This document shows positions 43,317-52,175 of a stretch of DNA of 64,000 nt, one piece after another. The first letter of the stretch is position 1; each line of letters opens with the position of its first letter. The DNA is taken from the NCBI RefSeq assembly GCF_044762855.1, contig NZ_JBIWFB010000007.1, positions 62,001 through 126,000 on the forward strand. Reading direction: 5' to 3'. The notes under the pieces were generated by a model. The model was given only the letters and a program-made list of their open reading frames with translations, did no database searches and was not told the origin of the DNA. A program made the translations under genes and the position numbers. The DNA comes from Psychrobacillus sp044762855. Lineage in GTDB: Bacteria; Bacillota; Bacilli; Bacillales_A; Planococcaceae.

Positions 43317-44237
43317 TCAGCCCATTTCTCTTCTTTTAATCGGCAAGTAGATTTCCATAAATATTTTTTCGTATAACCAGTCATGGCAATGTTCATCGTA
43401 ATATTCGAAGTCATAGACGTTTTCATCGACCTCGTAATGAGAAGTTGGTAACCAATCATCCAAAATATATTGCCAGGTACCTTTAATAGAATCGACAAAT
43501 TGTTCTACTTCTACGAGTGGAGTTCTAAAAACTGCGTATGTCGCTGCTGGTATTTTCAACTTTGTCAGTTCTTTAGGGAGATGGGTGTCATGGTCGTAAT
43601 TTACAGCAAATAAATAAGTAAAGCTGTCTTTCAATTCGGTTCCACTTAGATTAATACAATATTCCCCATGTTTTTTTGGAGATAATAGATTGTATAGCGT
43701 ACTTTCGATTGCCTCATCATCTGAAATCCTTTGTTCCCAAAAAGCGGGTGCATCCCTTGTATAAGACACTTTTTCCAAGTAACTCTCAAATGTTTTTCCT
43801 GCAATATCAAAAGCTTCTTTGTGAATAATTTTTGGTTGCATAACAATTCCACCAGTCTGTTTTTGACGAAGACTGAGTAAATCTAACTTTTGTGGTAGGG
43901 AGATTGGACAGTGAAGCCTATATAAACTTGGAGGACTTCCAAAACACTTTTTAAACGCTTTTGTAAAACCGGAATGTGTTTCAAAACCATAATCTAGTGC
44001 AATTTGGATGATTTTTTTACCTTGGACTAACTCGTATAAAGCAAATTGTAGCTTTCTTTTTTGCACATAGTTCATAACGGTGTACCCGATATGTTTGTCA
44101 AAGATTCTATAAAAATGATAAGGAGAATAGCCAACGAGAGTAGCAAGCTCTTCTGGATTAATGTCCTCTTTAATATGTTCGTCTATATAATCAATTACTT
44201 GTTGTAGTAATAATAACTGTTGAATAGCGGTTGCCAC
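43317..44237 (-). CDS. AraC-family regulator with GyrI-like effector domain
   Basis: A 306-residue protein. Two helix-turn-helix units occupy residues about 1-105 (EDINPEELATLVGYSPYHFYRIF and KIIQIALDYGFETHSGFTKAF), followed from about 130 by a GyrI-like small-molecule domain (IHKEAFDIAGKTFES). This is the layout of Rob and multidrug-sensing regulators such as BltR/BmrR relatives. Targets unknown; neighbours are a VOC protein and a beta-lactamase-like hydrolase. Confidence 0.88.
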   Translation of the reverse strand: MATAIQQLLLLQQVIDYIDEHIKEDINPEELATLVGYSPYHFYRIFDKHIGYTVMNYVQKRKLQFALYELVQGKKIIQIALDYGFETHSGFTKAFKKCFGSPPSLYRLHCPISLPQKLDLLSLRQKQTGGIVMQPKIIHKEAFDIAGKTFESYLEKVSYTRDAPAFWEQRISDDEAIESTLYNLLSPKKHGEYCINLSGTELKDSFTYLFAVNYDHDTHLPKELTKLKIPAATYAVFRTPLVEVEQFVDSIKGTWQYILDDWLPTSHYEVDENVYDFEYYDEHCHDWLYEKIFMEIYLPIKRREMG

Positions 44238-44326
44238 CTTTTCATTTATCTATTATTCATAATATAGCTTATTATTTGATTATAATAGATTGTAATTTAA
44301 TAATGTTAAATAAAGGGGGATAATAG

Positions 44327-45127
44327 GTGAAAACTTTAGTAAATAAAATAAGAAGTTTAACTGAACAGTCATCGGGGACATGGGGTATTGTATTAGAAGA
44401 TCTGGATACTGGTGAAAAGTGGGTAACAAACGGGGATGAACTTTTTTACGCGGCAAGTGTTATTAAAGTTCCTATTATGGCAGCTGTCTTCTCTGCTGCA
44501 GAGCGAGCGGAATTGGCATTAACAGACCCACTCATTTTAAAGGAAGAAGACTTTGTAGGAGGTTCAGGCGTTCTTCAACATTTAACTCCTGGAATGTCAC
44601 TTTCAATTAAAGACATCGTTATGCTAATGATTATTCAAAGTGATAACACAGCGACGAATATATTAATAGACCAAGTAGGAGTAGAACATATCGTACAGAC
44701 AATGGAAGAAGCCGGAATGGAAAAGAGCACCTTTTACAATAAATTAATGATGAATAACCCTAATCCAAAAGGCTTCAATCAAATTACCGCTAATGATATT
44801 GGAAAACTCTTAACTTTGATGGCTACTGGTGAGCTAGTAAGTGAAAAGGCTAGTAAACAAATGATAGCTATGATGAAAAAGCAACAAATAAAAGACTGCT
44901 TACCCGAAAAATTGCCTTCTCCATATTCTAATTTCAACAATGGAATGCCACCTTGGGAGCTAGCGCATAAAACAGGTTGGATTCCAGGAACTCGTCATGA
45001 CGTTGGTATTTTTTACGTAGGAGAAAGAAAACTTATCGCAACTGTTTTATCAAAGGAAGAAGATGACTTAGTTTCTAAGCAAATTCTAGCCCAAATTGGA
45101 GAAGAAATTTATAATTATTTACAGTGA
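44327..45127 (+). CDS. Class A beta-lactamase-related serine hydrolase
   Basis: A 266-residue protein with all three class A landmarks: SVIK (catalytic Ser/Lys, about 46-49), SDN (about 105-107) and KTG (about 221-223, HKTGWIPG). The Glu166-type position of true penicillinases is not evident in this reading and there is no signal peptide or lipobox. A cytoplasmic hydrolase is likelier than a secreted penicillinase. GTG start with AAAGGGGG upstream. Confidence 0.82.
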   Translation: MKTLVNKIRSLTEQSSGTWGIVLEDLDTGEKWVTNGDELFYAASVIKVPIMAAVFSAAERAELALTDPLILKEEDFVGGSGVLQHLTPGMSLSIKDIVMLMIIQSDNTATNILIDQVGVEHIVQTMEEAGMEKSTFYNKLMMNNPNPKGFNQITANDIGKLLTLMATGELVSEKASKQMIAMMKKQQIKDCLPEKLPSPYSNFNNGMPPWELAHKTGWIPGTRHDVGIFYVGERKLIATVLSKEEDDLVSKQILAQIGEEIYNYLQ

Positions 45128-45147
45128 AGTATATTGAACGAATTGTG

Positions 45148-45182
45148 AACCGACTCCTTCTAAAAGAGGAATCGGTTTTTGC
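45148..45182 (+). terminator. Terminator of the beta-lactamase-like gene
   Basis: AACCGACTCCT pairs with AGGAATCGGTT (one mismatch), then TTTTT. It shows that the next gene starts beyond this point. Confidence 0.8.
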
Positions 45183-45216
45183 GTGTTATAATGGAGGTAT
45201 TATTGGAGGGAATACA

Positions 45217-46170
45217 TTGACGAATTTTAGCCGACAATCGGCATTCATTTATACATTTGCATATAACGATGCAGAACGCTCCCTATGTCACTTAGAGATG
45301 CGCTCTTTTTTTGGAGTAGATACGCAAACCAAAATAATAAAAAGCGATGTGGAGATAGATCCTAGTCGAAGTCCATTTATAAAAGGCAGGGTGGAAGTTT
45401 TAGCAGAAGGAGACACTGTGGAAGAGATTGTCGCACAAGCTTCCACTTTCGGCAATGAGGAACAGACAAACAAAGTAATATTCTTAAAAATTAACGATCG
45501 CCAAGGAAAAGACAAAATTGAAAATGCAGAACGCCTCCGAATAGAACGAGCAATTGGCAGTGAAATGCAAGGAGATTTCGACTTACATAATCCGGATGAA
45601 CTATATGCAGTAGTTCCATATGGCGGCCGCTGGTACTTTGGGTTATTTACGAAAAGTGAGCCTATTTGGTTTAAGCATATGAAAAAACCAAGAGAGTATT
45701 CAACTGCACTTAGTACAAGAGTAGCACGTGCAGTAGCAAATATCGCAGTTCCACGTCCTGAAGGGATTCGAGCAATCGATCCTTGCTGCGGAATTGGCAC
45801 AGTGCTTGTCGAAGCTTTATCTATGGGAATAAATATAGTCGGACGGGATATTAATCCACTCGTTTGCGTAGGCTCTAGAGAAAATATTGCCCACTTCGGT
45901 TTAACAGGAGACGTAAGAAAAAGTGCCATTGAAGACATTACGGAAGAATATGATGTAGCGATAATCGATTTACCTTATAACTTATATACGCATGCATCAT
46001 GGGAAGAACAATTTACGATATTGAAACACGCTAGAAGAATAGCGAAAAAGGTCATTATTGTCACGATAGAATCGATGGATGAGCGACTAGAATCCGTAGG
46101 TTTTCAAATAATCGATCGTTGTATTACAAAGAAACAACAGTTTTCTCGCGAAATAGTCGTTTGTGTGTAA
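45217..46170 (+). CDS. TRM11-type RNA methyltransferase
   Basis: About 317 residues. The C-terminal Rossmann domain has the SAM motif IDPCCGIGTVLVEALSMG, acidic loop GRDINPLV and catalytic DLPYN, a variant of the (D/N)PPY motif of N-methylating RNA/DNA enzymes. The N-terminal part is the substrate-recognition region seen in TRM11/THUMP-associated proteins. TTG 45217 is chosen because GGAGGG lies 6 nt upstream and a terminator occupies the longer frame that starts at 45124. Target base unknown. Confidence 0.78.
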   Translation: MTNFSRQSAFIYTFAYNDAERSLCHLEMRSFFGVDTQTKIIKSDVEIDPSRSPFIKGRVEVLAEGDTVEEIVAQASTFGNEEQTNKVIFLKINDRQGKDKIENAERLRIERAIGSEMQGDFDLHNPDELYAVVPYGGRWYFGLFTKSEPIWFKHMKKPREYSTALSTRVARAVANIAVPRPEGIRAIDPCCGIGTVLVEALSMGINIVGRDINPLVCVGSRENIAHFGLTGDVRKSAIEDITEEYDVAIIDLPYNLYTHASWEEQFTILKHARRIAKKVIIVTIESMDERLESVGFQIIDRCITKKQQFSREIVVCV

Positions 46171-46194
46171 TGCAGAACGAAAGGAGAGCGCAGG

Positions 46195-46839
46195 ATGAAG
46201 GATCTATCTATAGGTGGGCTTTTAGACGTAATAGGTGAATTGTTTTCTGATGAAATATCTATTGCAGTAACTGATAAAGAGAAGTATATCTATTATCGAT
46301 CAAGTAAACGAATAGACTTGAAAATAAGGCCTGGTGATCCTGTTGTAGAAGGCACCATTGCTTATAAAGCGATGAGCAGTAAGCAAAAGGTGTCTGAATT
46401 TATCGACCGCGAATTATTTGGCGTTCCATATCACGGCATGGCAGTCCCATATCAGCATGAAGGAGAACTAGAAGGTTGTGTATTAGCTATTTATCCAGCA
46501 TTCACGGAAGGAAAGTCCGTAATAACGATTAAAACACAAGATGGATGGATTCCTATTACTTTTTCCGATGTTATTTATTTAGAAGCGAAAGATCGAAAGA
46601 CACATATTGTGACGAAGACCTTCTCTGGAACACATACGAGCTCACTACAAGATTTTGAATATCGACTTCCTAGAGAATCTTTCATACGCTGTCATCGTTC
46701 TTTTATCGTAAATGTTCATCATATAAAAGAAATTTATCCAGATACACATTCTACATTTCTACTAGCGATGGAAAATGGTGAAAAAGTATCAGTTAGTCAA
46801 TCATACTCCAGTTATTTCCGGAAGCTATTGGGGTTTTAA
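46195..46839 (+). CDS. LytTR-family DNA-binding regulator with N-terminal sensor-like domain
   Basis: A 214-residue protein. The C-terminal LytTR domain (about 110-214) has ITFSDVIYLEAKDRKTHI and ESFIRCHRSFIVNV, the two most conserved parts of the family. The N-terminal 100 residues look like a PAS/GAF-type small-ligand sensor (GMAVPYQHEGELEGCVLAIY) rather than a phosphorylated receiver. The next gene is a CoA transferase, and its promoter region has two 21-bp-spaced direct repeats of LytTR type, so a one-component activator of that gene is the best reading. Confidence 0.85.
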   Translation: MKDLSIGGLLDVIGELFSDEISIAVTDKEKYIYYRSSKRIDLKIRPGDPVVEGTIAYKAMSSKQKVSEFIDRELFGVPYHGMAVPYQHEGELEGCVLAIYPAFTEGKSVITIKTQDGWIPITFSDVIYLEAKDRKTHIVTKTFSGTHTSSLQDFEYRLPRESFIRCHRSFIVNVHHIKEIYPDTHSTFLLAMENGEKVSVSQSYSSYFRKLLGF

Positions 46840-46841
46840 CC

Positions 46842-46890
46842 AAAAAACGCTTGAACAAGAGGAAAACCTTCTCTTATTCAAGCGTTTTTT
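46842..46890 (+). terminator. Terminator of the LytTR gene
   Basis: AAAAAACGCTTGAA/TTCAAGCGTTTTTT with an inner AAGAG/CTCTT stem. The stop codon is only a few bases before it. Confidence 0.9.
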
Positions 46891-46936
46891 GGGGTAATTG
46901 CTATATCAAAATAACAGATTGAAAATAATGACGATA

Positions 46937-46973
46937 AAATATTCTGGTTTAACCTTTAAATATTCTGTTTTAA
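46937..46973 (+). promoter_or_regulatory. Two direct repeats, probable LytTR binding sites
   Basis: AAATATTCTGGTTTAA (46937-46952) and AAATATTCTGTTTTAA (46958-46973) differ at one base and are exactly 21 bp apart, the helical spacing of known LytTR sites. They lie about 90 bp before the CoA-transferase start. Confidence 0.72.
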
Positions 46974-47064
46974 TCATTTAAAACGTGTCTTCACCTATTT
47001 TTTCCTAAATTGTTACAATAAGAGTTAAAATTATGTAAATTCATTTTACGAGGGGGACGAAACG

Positions 47065-48582
47065 ATGGAAAAGAATCTGGAACGTATAAAAGACAGTAAC
47101 TTACATGATCTTGTCGTGCAAGCAGAAGATGCTGCATCGTGGGTTAGAGATGGTATGACATTGGGCTTAAGTGGATTTACACGTGCGGGTGACGCAAAAG
47201 CGGTTCCATTGGCATTAGTTGAGCGAGCGAAGAAAGAAAAATTTAAAGTAAATATTTTTACAGGGGCTTCTTTAGGTTCTGATTTAGATAAATTATTATC
47301 GGAAGCGGGTATTATTAATAAACGCCTGCCTTTCCAAGCAGATGCCACCATGCGCAAAAATATTAATGCCGGCAATCATTTATTTGTCGACCAACATTTA
47401 TCGCATACAGCAGAAATGGTACGTAATGGAGTTTTACCTCAAATTGACTTCGCTATAGTGGAAGCGGTTTCAATTTCGGCGGATGGTATGATTGTTCCTA
47501 CTACATCTATTGGTAACAATTTAGCTTTTGTAACGCATGCAAAAAATATTATTGTAGAGATTAACTTAGGACAATCCGAACAATTAGAAGGATTACATGA
47601 TCTATATGAACCGGCAGAACAAGGAAAAAGACTTCCGATTCCATTAACGAAAGCAAACGATCGAATCGGTACAGTTGGTATGTCTGTTGACACGGATAAA
47701 ATTAGAGGAATCGTTTTTACAAACTATACTGATTCACCATCTCCAATTGTTCCACCTGATCAGGAAACAGAAGAAATGGCACAGCATTTAATCTCTTTCT
47801 TGCGTGAAGAAGTAGAAGCAGGAAGACTTACAAATAATTTAATGCCACTTCAGGCTGGCATTGGTTCGGTTGCTAACGCAGTATTACATGGTCTTATCGA
47901 TTCTGAATTTGAAGATTTACAAGTGTACTCGGAAGTATTGCAAGACTCAGTGTTCGAGTTGATCGATGCAGGCAAAGTAAACTTCGCATCTGCTTGCTCC
48001 ATTACACTTTCAGAAGAGATGATGAAACAAGTTTACGGCAACTTGGAAAAGTATCGAGATAAATTAGTGTTACGACCACAAGAAATTACGAATCATCCGG
48101 AAATTATTCGTCGACTCGGCTTAATCTCGATTAACACGGCACTTGAGTTTGATATTTACGGCAATGTGAACTCAACGCATGTTTCTGGAACGAAAATGAT
48201 GAATGGTATTGGTGGTTCAGGCGACTTCGCTCGGAATGCAAAACTTGCAATTTTCGTTACAAAGTCGATTGCTAAAGGTGGCAATATTTCCAGTATTGTA
48301 CCTTTTGTAGCGCATGTTGACCATACAGAGCATGATGTAGATGTAGTTGTGACAGAACAAGGGTATGCTGATCTTCGTGGATTAGCCCCAAGAGAACGTG
48401 CGGAACTGATTATTAACAATTGTGTACACCCAATGTACAAAGCACAATTGCGTAATTACTATGAAGAAGCTTTAACAAGAGGTGGACAAACTCCACATGT
48501 ACTTGAAAAAGCATTTTCGTTCCATACGAATTTAGCGGAAACTGGTACGATGCTTGTCGAGGAAGCAAAATCATACGCATAA
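47065..48582 (+). CDS. Acetyl-CoA hydrolase / succinyl-CoA:acetate CoA-transferase family
   Basis: A 505-residue class I CoA transferase (Ach1/Cat1/AarC type). Landmarks are GLSGFTRAGDAKAVP at the N-terminus, the GIGSVANAVLHGL loop, the catalytic glutamate region VYSEVLQDS and GIGGSGDFARNA, and EQGYADLRGLAPRERA near the end. It exchanges CoA between acetyl-, succinyl- or propionyl-CoA and acetate, helping acetate detoxification or assimilation. Putative LytTR control from the gene to its left. Confidence 0.9.
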   Translation: MEKNLERIKDSNLHDLVVQAEDAASWVRDGMTLGLSGFTRAGDAKAVPLALVERAKKEKFKVNIFTGASLGSDLDKLLSEAGIINKRLPFQADATMRKNINAGNHLFVDQHLSHTAEMVRNGVLPQIDFAIVEAVSISADGMIVPTTSIGNNLAFVTHAKNIIVEINLGQSEQLEGLHDLYEPAEQGKRLPIPLTKANDRIGTVGMSVDTDKIRGIVFTNYTDSPSPIVPPDQETEEMAQHLISFLREEVEAGRLTNNLMPLQAGIGSVANAVLHGLIDSEFEDLQVYSEVLQDSVFELIDAGKVNFASACSITLSEEMMKQVYGNLEKYRDKLVLRPQEITNHPEIIRRLGLISINTALEFDIYGNVNSTHVSGTKMMNGIGGSGDFARNAKLAIFVTKSIAKGGNISSIVPFVAHVDHTEHDVDVVVTEQGYADLRGLAPRERAELIINNCVHPMYKAQLRNYYEEALTRGGQTPHVLEKAFSFHTNLAETGTMLVEEAKSYA

Positions 48583-48585
48583 AAC

Positions 48586-48620
48586 AAAAACCGATCTCAC
48601 ATGTGATGAGATCGGTTTTT
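48586..48620 (+). terminator. Terminator of the CoA-transferase gene
   Basis: AAAACCGATCTCA/TGAGATCGGTTTTT stem. Confidence 0.9.
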
Positions 48621-48699
48621 CATTGCTTAGTAAACTATAAAAAATTTGAAAGCTGGATAATTTTTCCGAGTAACATTTAGTTTGGCTTTTTTATATTGT

Positions 48700-49180
48700 A
48701 CGTAATATAAGGATACTGCGTTTTAGTGCGTTCAATGAGTAGACCGCTATTATTACCGCCTGGTGAGCGACGAACCGCTACGTCGCTAACGCTCCTGCAG
48801 GGTCTCGCACCGCCGTGCAAATTTCTAAAATTATGTAGTTATCAATTAATAAATTCCAAAGAATGGCTAAGGGCAATCAAACAGCTATTGAAAGCAACTA
48901 GTTGGAGTTCGAAAGCAACTAAAATAAGTAGGAGAGCAACCAAATTGCCCTCGAAAGCAACTAATTATTACAATAGCAAGTTTACTTGGAGTGAGACGAC
49001 GATGATTTGACCATATCATAGGAATAATATGCCTTGAAGCGCGCTGAACTCACCAGGCAAGCATCTGCTAGGATGGTTTGTCGAGTTCACAGTGCATATT
49101 GTCTCGTTCAACCACTTATTGTTAATTTCGGACACTTCATACAACTCACTATGGCGCACTATCACTATTATGTGTGTCAT
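48700..49180 (-). repeat. Interspersed element, diverged inverted relative (copy D)
   Basis: The core appears in reverse: GCAAC-type half-sites start at 48873 (degenerate), 48894, 48915, 48936 and 48957, exact 21-bp step, followed by the complement of the conserved spacer containing CAAGTTTACTTG. The left flank from about 48628 resembles that of copy B, and the far right segment (ACACTTCATACAAC...CACTATCACTAT) matches the altered right end of copy C. No terminal inverted repeat could be aligned. Bounds are approximate. No gene is supported in the gap between the CoA-transferase and YitT genes. Confidence 0.65.
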
Positions 49181-49239
49181 TCCATTGATCGTTCTCATTT
49201 ACTATATCTGCTCAGAGTTAGGTACTTCCCATTTTGTTC

Positions 49240-50148
49240 TTAGTGAATATCTTTTTTCTTAAATCGTCCGCCGCGTACTTCTGCGATATTGCCGATAGCT
49301 AAAAATGCATGGTCGTCGATTTCCTCTACAATAGATTTTAGTTTTGCCTCTTCTAATCTAGTAACGACCGTGAAAATCACTTTTTTATTATCCCCTGTGT
49401 AGGCACCTTCCCCATGTAAATAGGTTACTCCACGCCCTAGTCGATCCATTATGGCGTCCCCGATATCTTCAATCTGGTCACTTATAATATAGATAGACTT
49501 TGATTCATCCAGTCCTTGAATGACGATATCAATCGTTTTGAAAGCGATAAAATAAGCCAGAAATGAATACATTGCTTGTTCCCATGTAAATACAAAACCT
49601 GCCACACTGAATATAACTAAGTTAATAATCATAATAATTTCACCGACTGAAAAAGGCAGGGCTTTATTGAATAAAATTGCTAAAATTTCCGAACCATCTA
49701 GGGAACCGCCGTTTCGAATAACTAGACCGACACCCATTCCTAAAATGATTCCTCCAAAAACAGTGGAGAGCAATAAATCATTGGTAAAAGGATTAATATT
49801 ATGTAGATAGGAAGTACAAATAGATAATACGGTAATACCAAATAAGGTAGATAATGCGAAGGTTTTTCCTATTTGTTTATAGCCTAGGAAAAAGAATGGA
49901 ATGTTGAGGACAAATATGAAAATACCTAAACGGACTCCAGTGAGATGTGAAAGGATAATAGAGACCCCAACTACTCCCCCGTCTAAAATTTGATTTGGTA
50001 CTAAAAATAATTCCAATCCTACTGCCATTAAGATGGCACCGATAGCAATCATTAGGGTACGTGCAAAGATGACTTTTTTAGGGGCATTTCGGTGTGGAAT
50101 TTTCCCGACTGATGGGTCTTTACATAGTTCTACTGATAGGTCACTCAA
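49240..50148 (-). CDS. YitT-family membrane protein (UPF0750)
   Basis: A 302-residue protein with five or six membrane helices (about 28-200; GAILMAVGLELFLVPNQILDGG and GGSLDGSEILAIL motifs), then a cytoplasmic DUF2179 domain (about 220-290; VTYLHGEGAYTGDNKKVIF). Bacillus members such as YitT, YqfU and YxkD have unknown functions; a transport role is suspected. Monocistronic. Confidence 0.88.
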   Translation of the reverse strand: MSDLSVELCKDPSVGKIPHRNAPKKVIFARTLMIAIGAILMAVGLELFLVPNQILDGGVVGVSIILSHLTGVRLGIFIFVLNIPFFFLGYKQIGKTFALSTLFGITVLSICTSYLHNINPFTNDLLLSTVFGGIILGMGVGLVIRNGGSLDGSEILAILFNKALPFSVGEIIMIINLVIFSVAGFVFTWEQAMYSFLAYFIAFKTIDIVIQGLDESKSIYIISDQIEDIGDAIMDRLGRGVTYLHGEGAYTGDNKKVIFTVVTRLEEAKLKSIVEEIDDHAFLAIGNIAEVRGGRFKKKDIH

Positions 50149-50304
50149 TTTAATCTCCCCGTTTCTAAAAAAATGTGTCTATTCTTATAGTTTATAGAAA
50201 GAACTAGTATTATAAAAGGGAAAAGCGTTATGCCTTGTGAAAATATTATTTTTTCCAATACGTGCTACAATAAATAAAAACCTTCTAGGAAAGAGAGCTT
50301 GTTT

Positions 50305-50946
50305 ATGGTAATTATTCAAGGATTGATTAGTTTTATTTTGCATATCGATGAACATTTAGTGGACATCATACAAAATTTTGGTGTATGGTCATACGCCATC
50401 TTATTTTTGATTGTTTTTATTGAGACTGGAGTTGTCGTTTTTCCATTCTTACCGGGGGATTCTTTATTGTTTGCTAGTGGGGCATTTGCTGCAAGCGGGG
50501 CGTTTCAATTGGGCTTATTAATGCTTGTATTCTTTGTAGCAGCTGTTCTTGGGGACACCATGAATTATCAGATTGGGAAAAAGGTTGGTACATCTATTCC
50601 TCCCAATAGTTTACTTGGGAAATGGATTAACCAGGATAAACTACATAAGTCGCAGGAGTTTTTTAATAAACATGGCGGAAAAACAATTGTCATCGCAAGG
50701 TTTATGCCATTTATACGCACGTTTGCACCGTTCGTGGCCGGGGCAAGTAAGATGAATTATCGTTATTTTATTACTTATAATATAGCGGGGGCAGCGTTAT
50801 GGGTGACTTTAGCTACGTTACTTGGTTATTTCTTTGGGAATATTCCTATTGTGAAAGATAATTTCTCGACGGTTCTATTATTGATTATTTTCGTTTCTAT
50901 CCTACCGGGAATTATCAGTGTTTTGAAAAGTCGTTTTAAAAAATAG
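50305..50946 (+). CDS. DedA-family membrane protein
   Basis: About 213 residues with the DedA signatures ETGVVVFPFLPGDSLLFASG and ARFMPFIRTFAPFVAGASKM and about five hydrophobic segments. DedA proteins act in membrane lipid (undecaprenyl phosphate or phospholipid) translocation and homeostasis. ATG 50305 is preferred over TTG 50299 given the GAAAGAGAG site. Confidence 0.9.
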   Translation: MVIIQGLISFILHIDEHLVDIIQNFGVWSYAILFLIVFIETGVVVFPFLPGDSLLFASGAFAASGAFQLGLLMLVFFVAAVLGDTMNYQIGKKVGTSIPPNSLLGKWINQDKLHKSQEFFNKHGGKTIVIARFMPFIRTFAPFVAGASKMNYRYFITYNIAGAALWVTLATLLGYFFGNIPIVKDNFSTVLLLIIFVSILPGIISVLKSRFKK

Positions 50947-50974
50947 AGTGCTGCATGTGATGCAGTGCTTTTTT
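50947..50974 (+). terminator. Terminator of the DedA gene
   Basis: CTGCAT/ATGCAG stem with weaker outer pairing and TTTTTT; it abuts the -35 of the next promoter. Confidence 0.7.
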
Positions 50975-50975
50975 A

Positions 50976-51004
50976 TTGACAAAAAATATAGATGTAATTA
51001 TGAT
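50976..51004 (+). promoter_or_regulatory. Sigma-A promoter of the Rrf2 gene
   Basis: TTGACA (50976-50981), exactly 17 bp, TATGAT (50999-51004). Confidence 0.85.
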
Positions 51005-51011
51005 GGTTACA
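50993..51011. promoter_or_regulatory. Rrf2-type operator 1
   Basis: TGTAAT-N7-GTTACA covers the -10 of the Rrf2 gene promoter; same geometry as the copy at 51484. Confidence 0.75.
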
Positions 51012-51028
51012 TCAGGGGGCGAGTAGAT

Positions 51029-51460
51029 ATGAAAATCAGTAGTCGATTTACAGTTGCTGTGCATATACTATCTCTTGTAACTTTGGATCGAAACGTCATT
51101 TGCACTTCTGAGTGGATTGCAGAAAGCGTAAATACAAACCCAGTAGTAATACGTAGAATAATGGGTATGTTAAAAAAGGCGGAATTCATTGATATTAAGC
51201 GAGGAACGGGCGGTATTACATTACAAAAGCCCTTAAGTGATATTACATTATTAGACGTGTATCATGCAGTAGATGTAGTGGATGAGGGCGAGCTTTTTCA
51301 AATGCATGAAAATCCTAACCCAAATTGCCCAGTAGGAGCAAATATTCAAGGAGTACTAGAGCTTATACTATTCCGTGCACAAGATGCAATGGAAGCAGTT
51401 TTAAAGGAAGTTACGATGGATGAGTTAGTTCAAGTGTTAAGTCAAAAAATTGAATCATAA
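51029..51460 (+). CDS. Rrf2-family transcriptional regulator (YwnA-like)
   Basis: About 143 residues. The winged HTH is MKISSRFTVAVHILSLVTL..., with VNTNPVVIRRIMGMLKKAEF as recognition segment and the wing GTGGITL. Only one cysteine (NPNCPVG) lies in the region where IscR/NsrR carry three Fe-S ligands, so an iron-sulfur cluster is unlikely. ATG 51029 follows AGGGGG. Probably autorepressing through the operator over its own promoter and repressing the next gene through the second operator. B. subtilis ywnA-ywnB has the same pairing. Confidence 0.88.
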   Translation: MKISSRFTVAVHILSLVTLDRNVICTSEWIAESVNTNPVVIRRIMGMLKKAEFIDIKRGTGGITLQKPLSDITLLDVYHAVDVVDEGELFQMHENPNPNCPVGANIQGVLELILFRAQDAMEAVLKEVTMDELVQVLSQKIES

Positions 51461-51483
51461 GTATTCAATTTTTTTGATATAGT

Positions 51484-51502
51484 TGTAACTTAATTGGTTA
51501 CA
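51484..51502. promoter_or_regulatory. Rrf2-type operator 2
   Basis: TGTAAC-N7-GTTACA, 32 bp before the ATG of the YwnB-like gene, next to a TTGATA -35-like hexamer (51474-51479). Confidence 0.75.
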
Positions 51503-51533
51503 GTAAAATAAAATTTAATTGGAGGTAAGTAAC

Positions 51534-52172
51534 ATGAAAATAGGTGTAATTGGAGCAACAGGTAAAGCAGGAAATTTAATTTTTAAAGAAGCAACAGATA
51601 GAGGTCATGAAGTAACTGCTATTGTGAGAGATGCTTCTAAATTAAATGATCAAACAGTTCAAGTTTTAGAAAAAAGTATATTCGATCTTACAACAGATGA
51701 TGTGAAACAATTTGACGTAGTCGTAAATGCATTTGGAGCTCCACTTGGAGAAGGGCAAGCGCATGTAGATGCAGGGCATGCCTTAATCGAGGCACTTAAA
51801 GGAACGGACACACGAGTAATTGTAGTTGGTGGAGCAGGAAGCCTATTTGTCGACGAAGCAAAAACAATCCGTGTAATTGATACACCTGAATTTCCAGAAA
51901 TATTTAAACCAACAGCCGATGGTCAAGGACGCAACTTGCAAGAACTTCAAGAAACAACGGATATCCAATGGACATTTGTAAGTCCAGCTGGTCACTTTGA
52001 TGCAGAGGGTAAACGAACAGGTTCTTATCAGTTAGGAAAAGACAATCTTATATTAAATTCAAAAGGTGACAGTTATATAAGTTACGCGGATTATGCAATT
52101 GCTATTGTAGACGAGATCGAAAATCCTAAACATATCAACCAACGTTTTTCTGTTGTAGCAGAATCGGAGTAA
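51534..52172 (+). CDS. NAD(P)-binding Rossmann protein (YwnB-like)
   Basis: About 212 residues of the atypical SDR/NmrA-like family: MKIGVIGATGKAGNLI has the GxxGxxG nucleotide-binding loop, then VVNAFGAP and VVGGAGSLFVD. It has no Tyr-x-x-x-Lys catalytic pair in the standard place. Likely a redox or quinone-stress protein regulated by the Rrf2 protein. ATG 51534 follows GGAGGT. Four nucleotides before the LLM gene. Confidence 0.85.
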   Translation: MKIGVIGATGKAGNLIFKEATDRGHEVTAIVRDASKLNDQTVQVLEKSIFDLTTDDVKQFDVVVNAFGAPLGEGQAHVDAGHALIEALKGTDTRVIVVGGAGSLFVDEAKTIRVIDTPEFPEIFKPTADGQGRNLQELQETTDIQWTFVSPAGHFDAEGKRTGSYQLGKDNLILNSKGDSYISYADYAIAIVDEIENPKHINQRFSVVAESE

Positions 52173-52175
52173 ATA

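Noticed and set aside
45124..45216. N-terminal extension of the TRM11-type methyltransferase
   Set aside because: This stretch contains the terminator of the previous gene, and a TTG with a strong ribosome site follows it.
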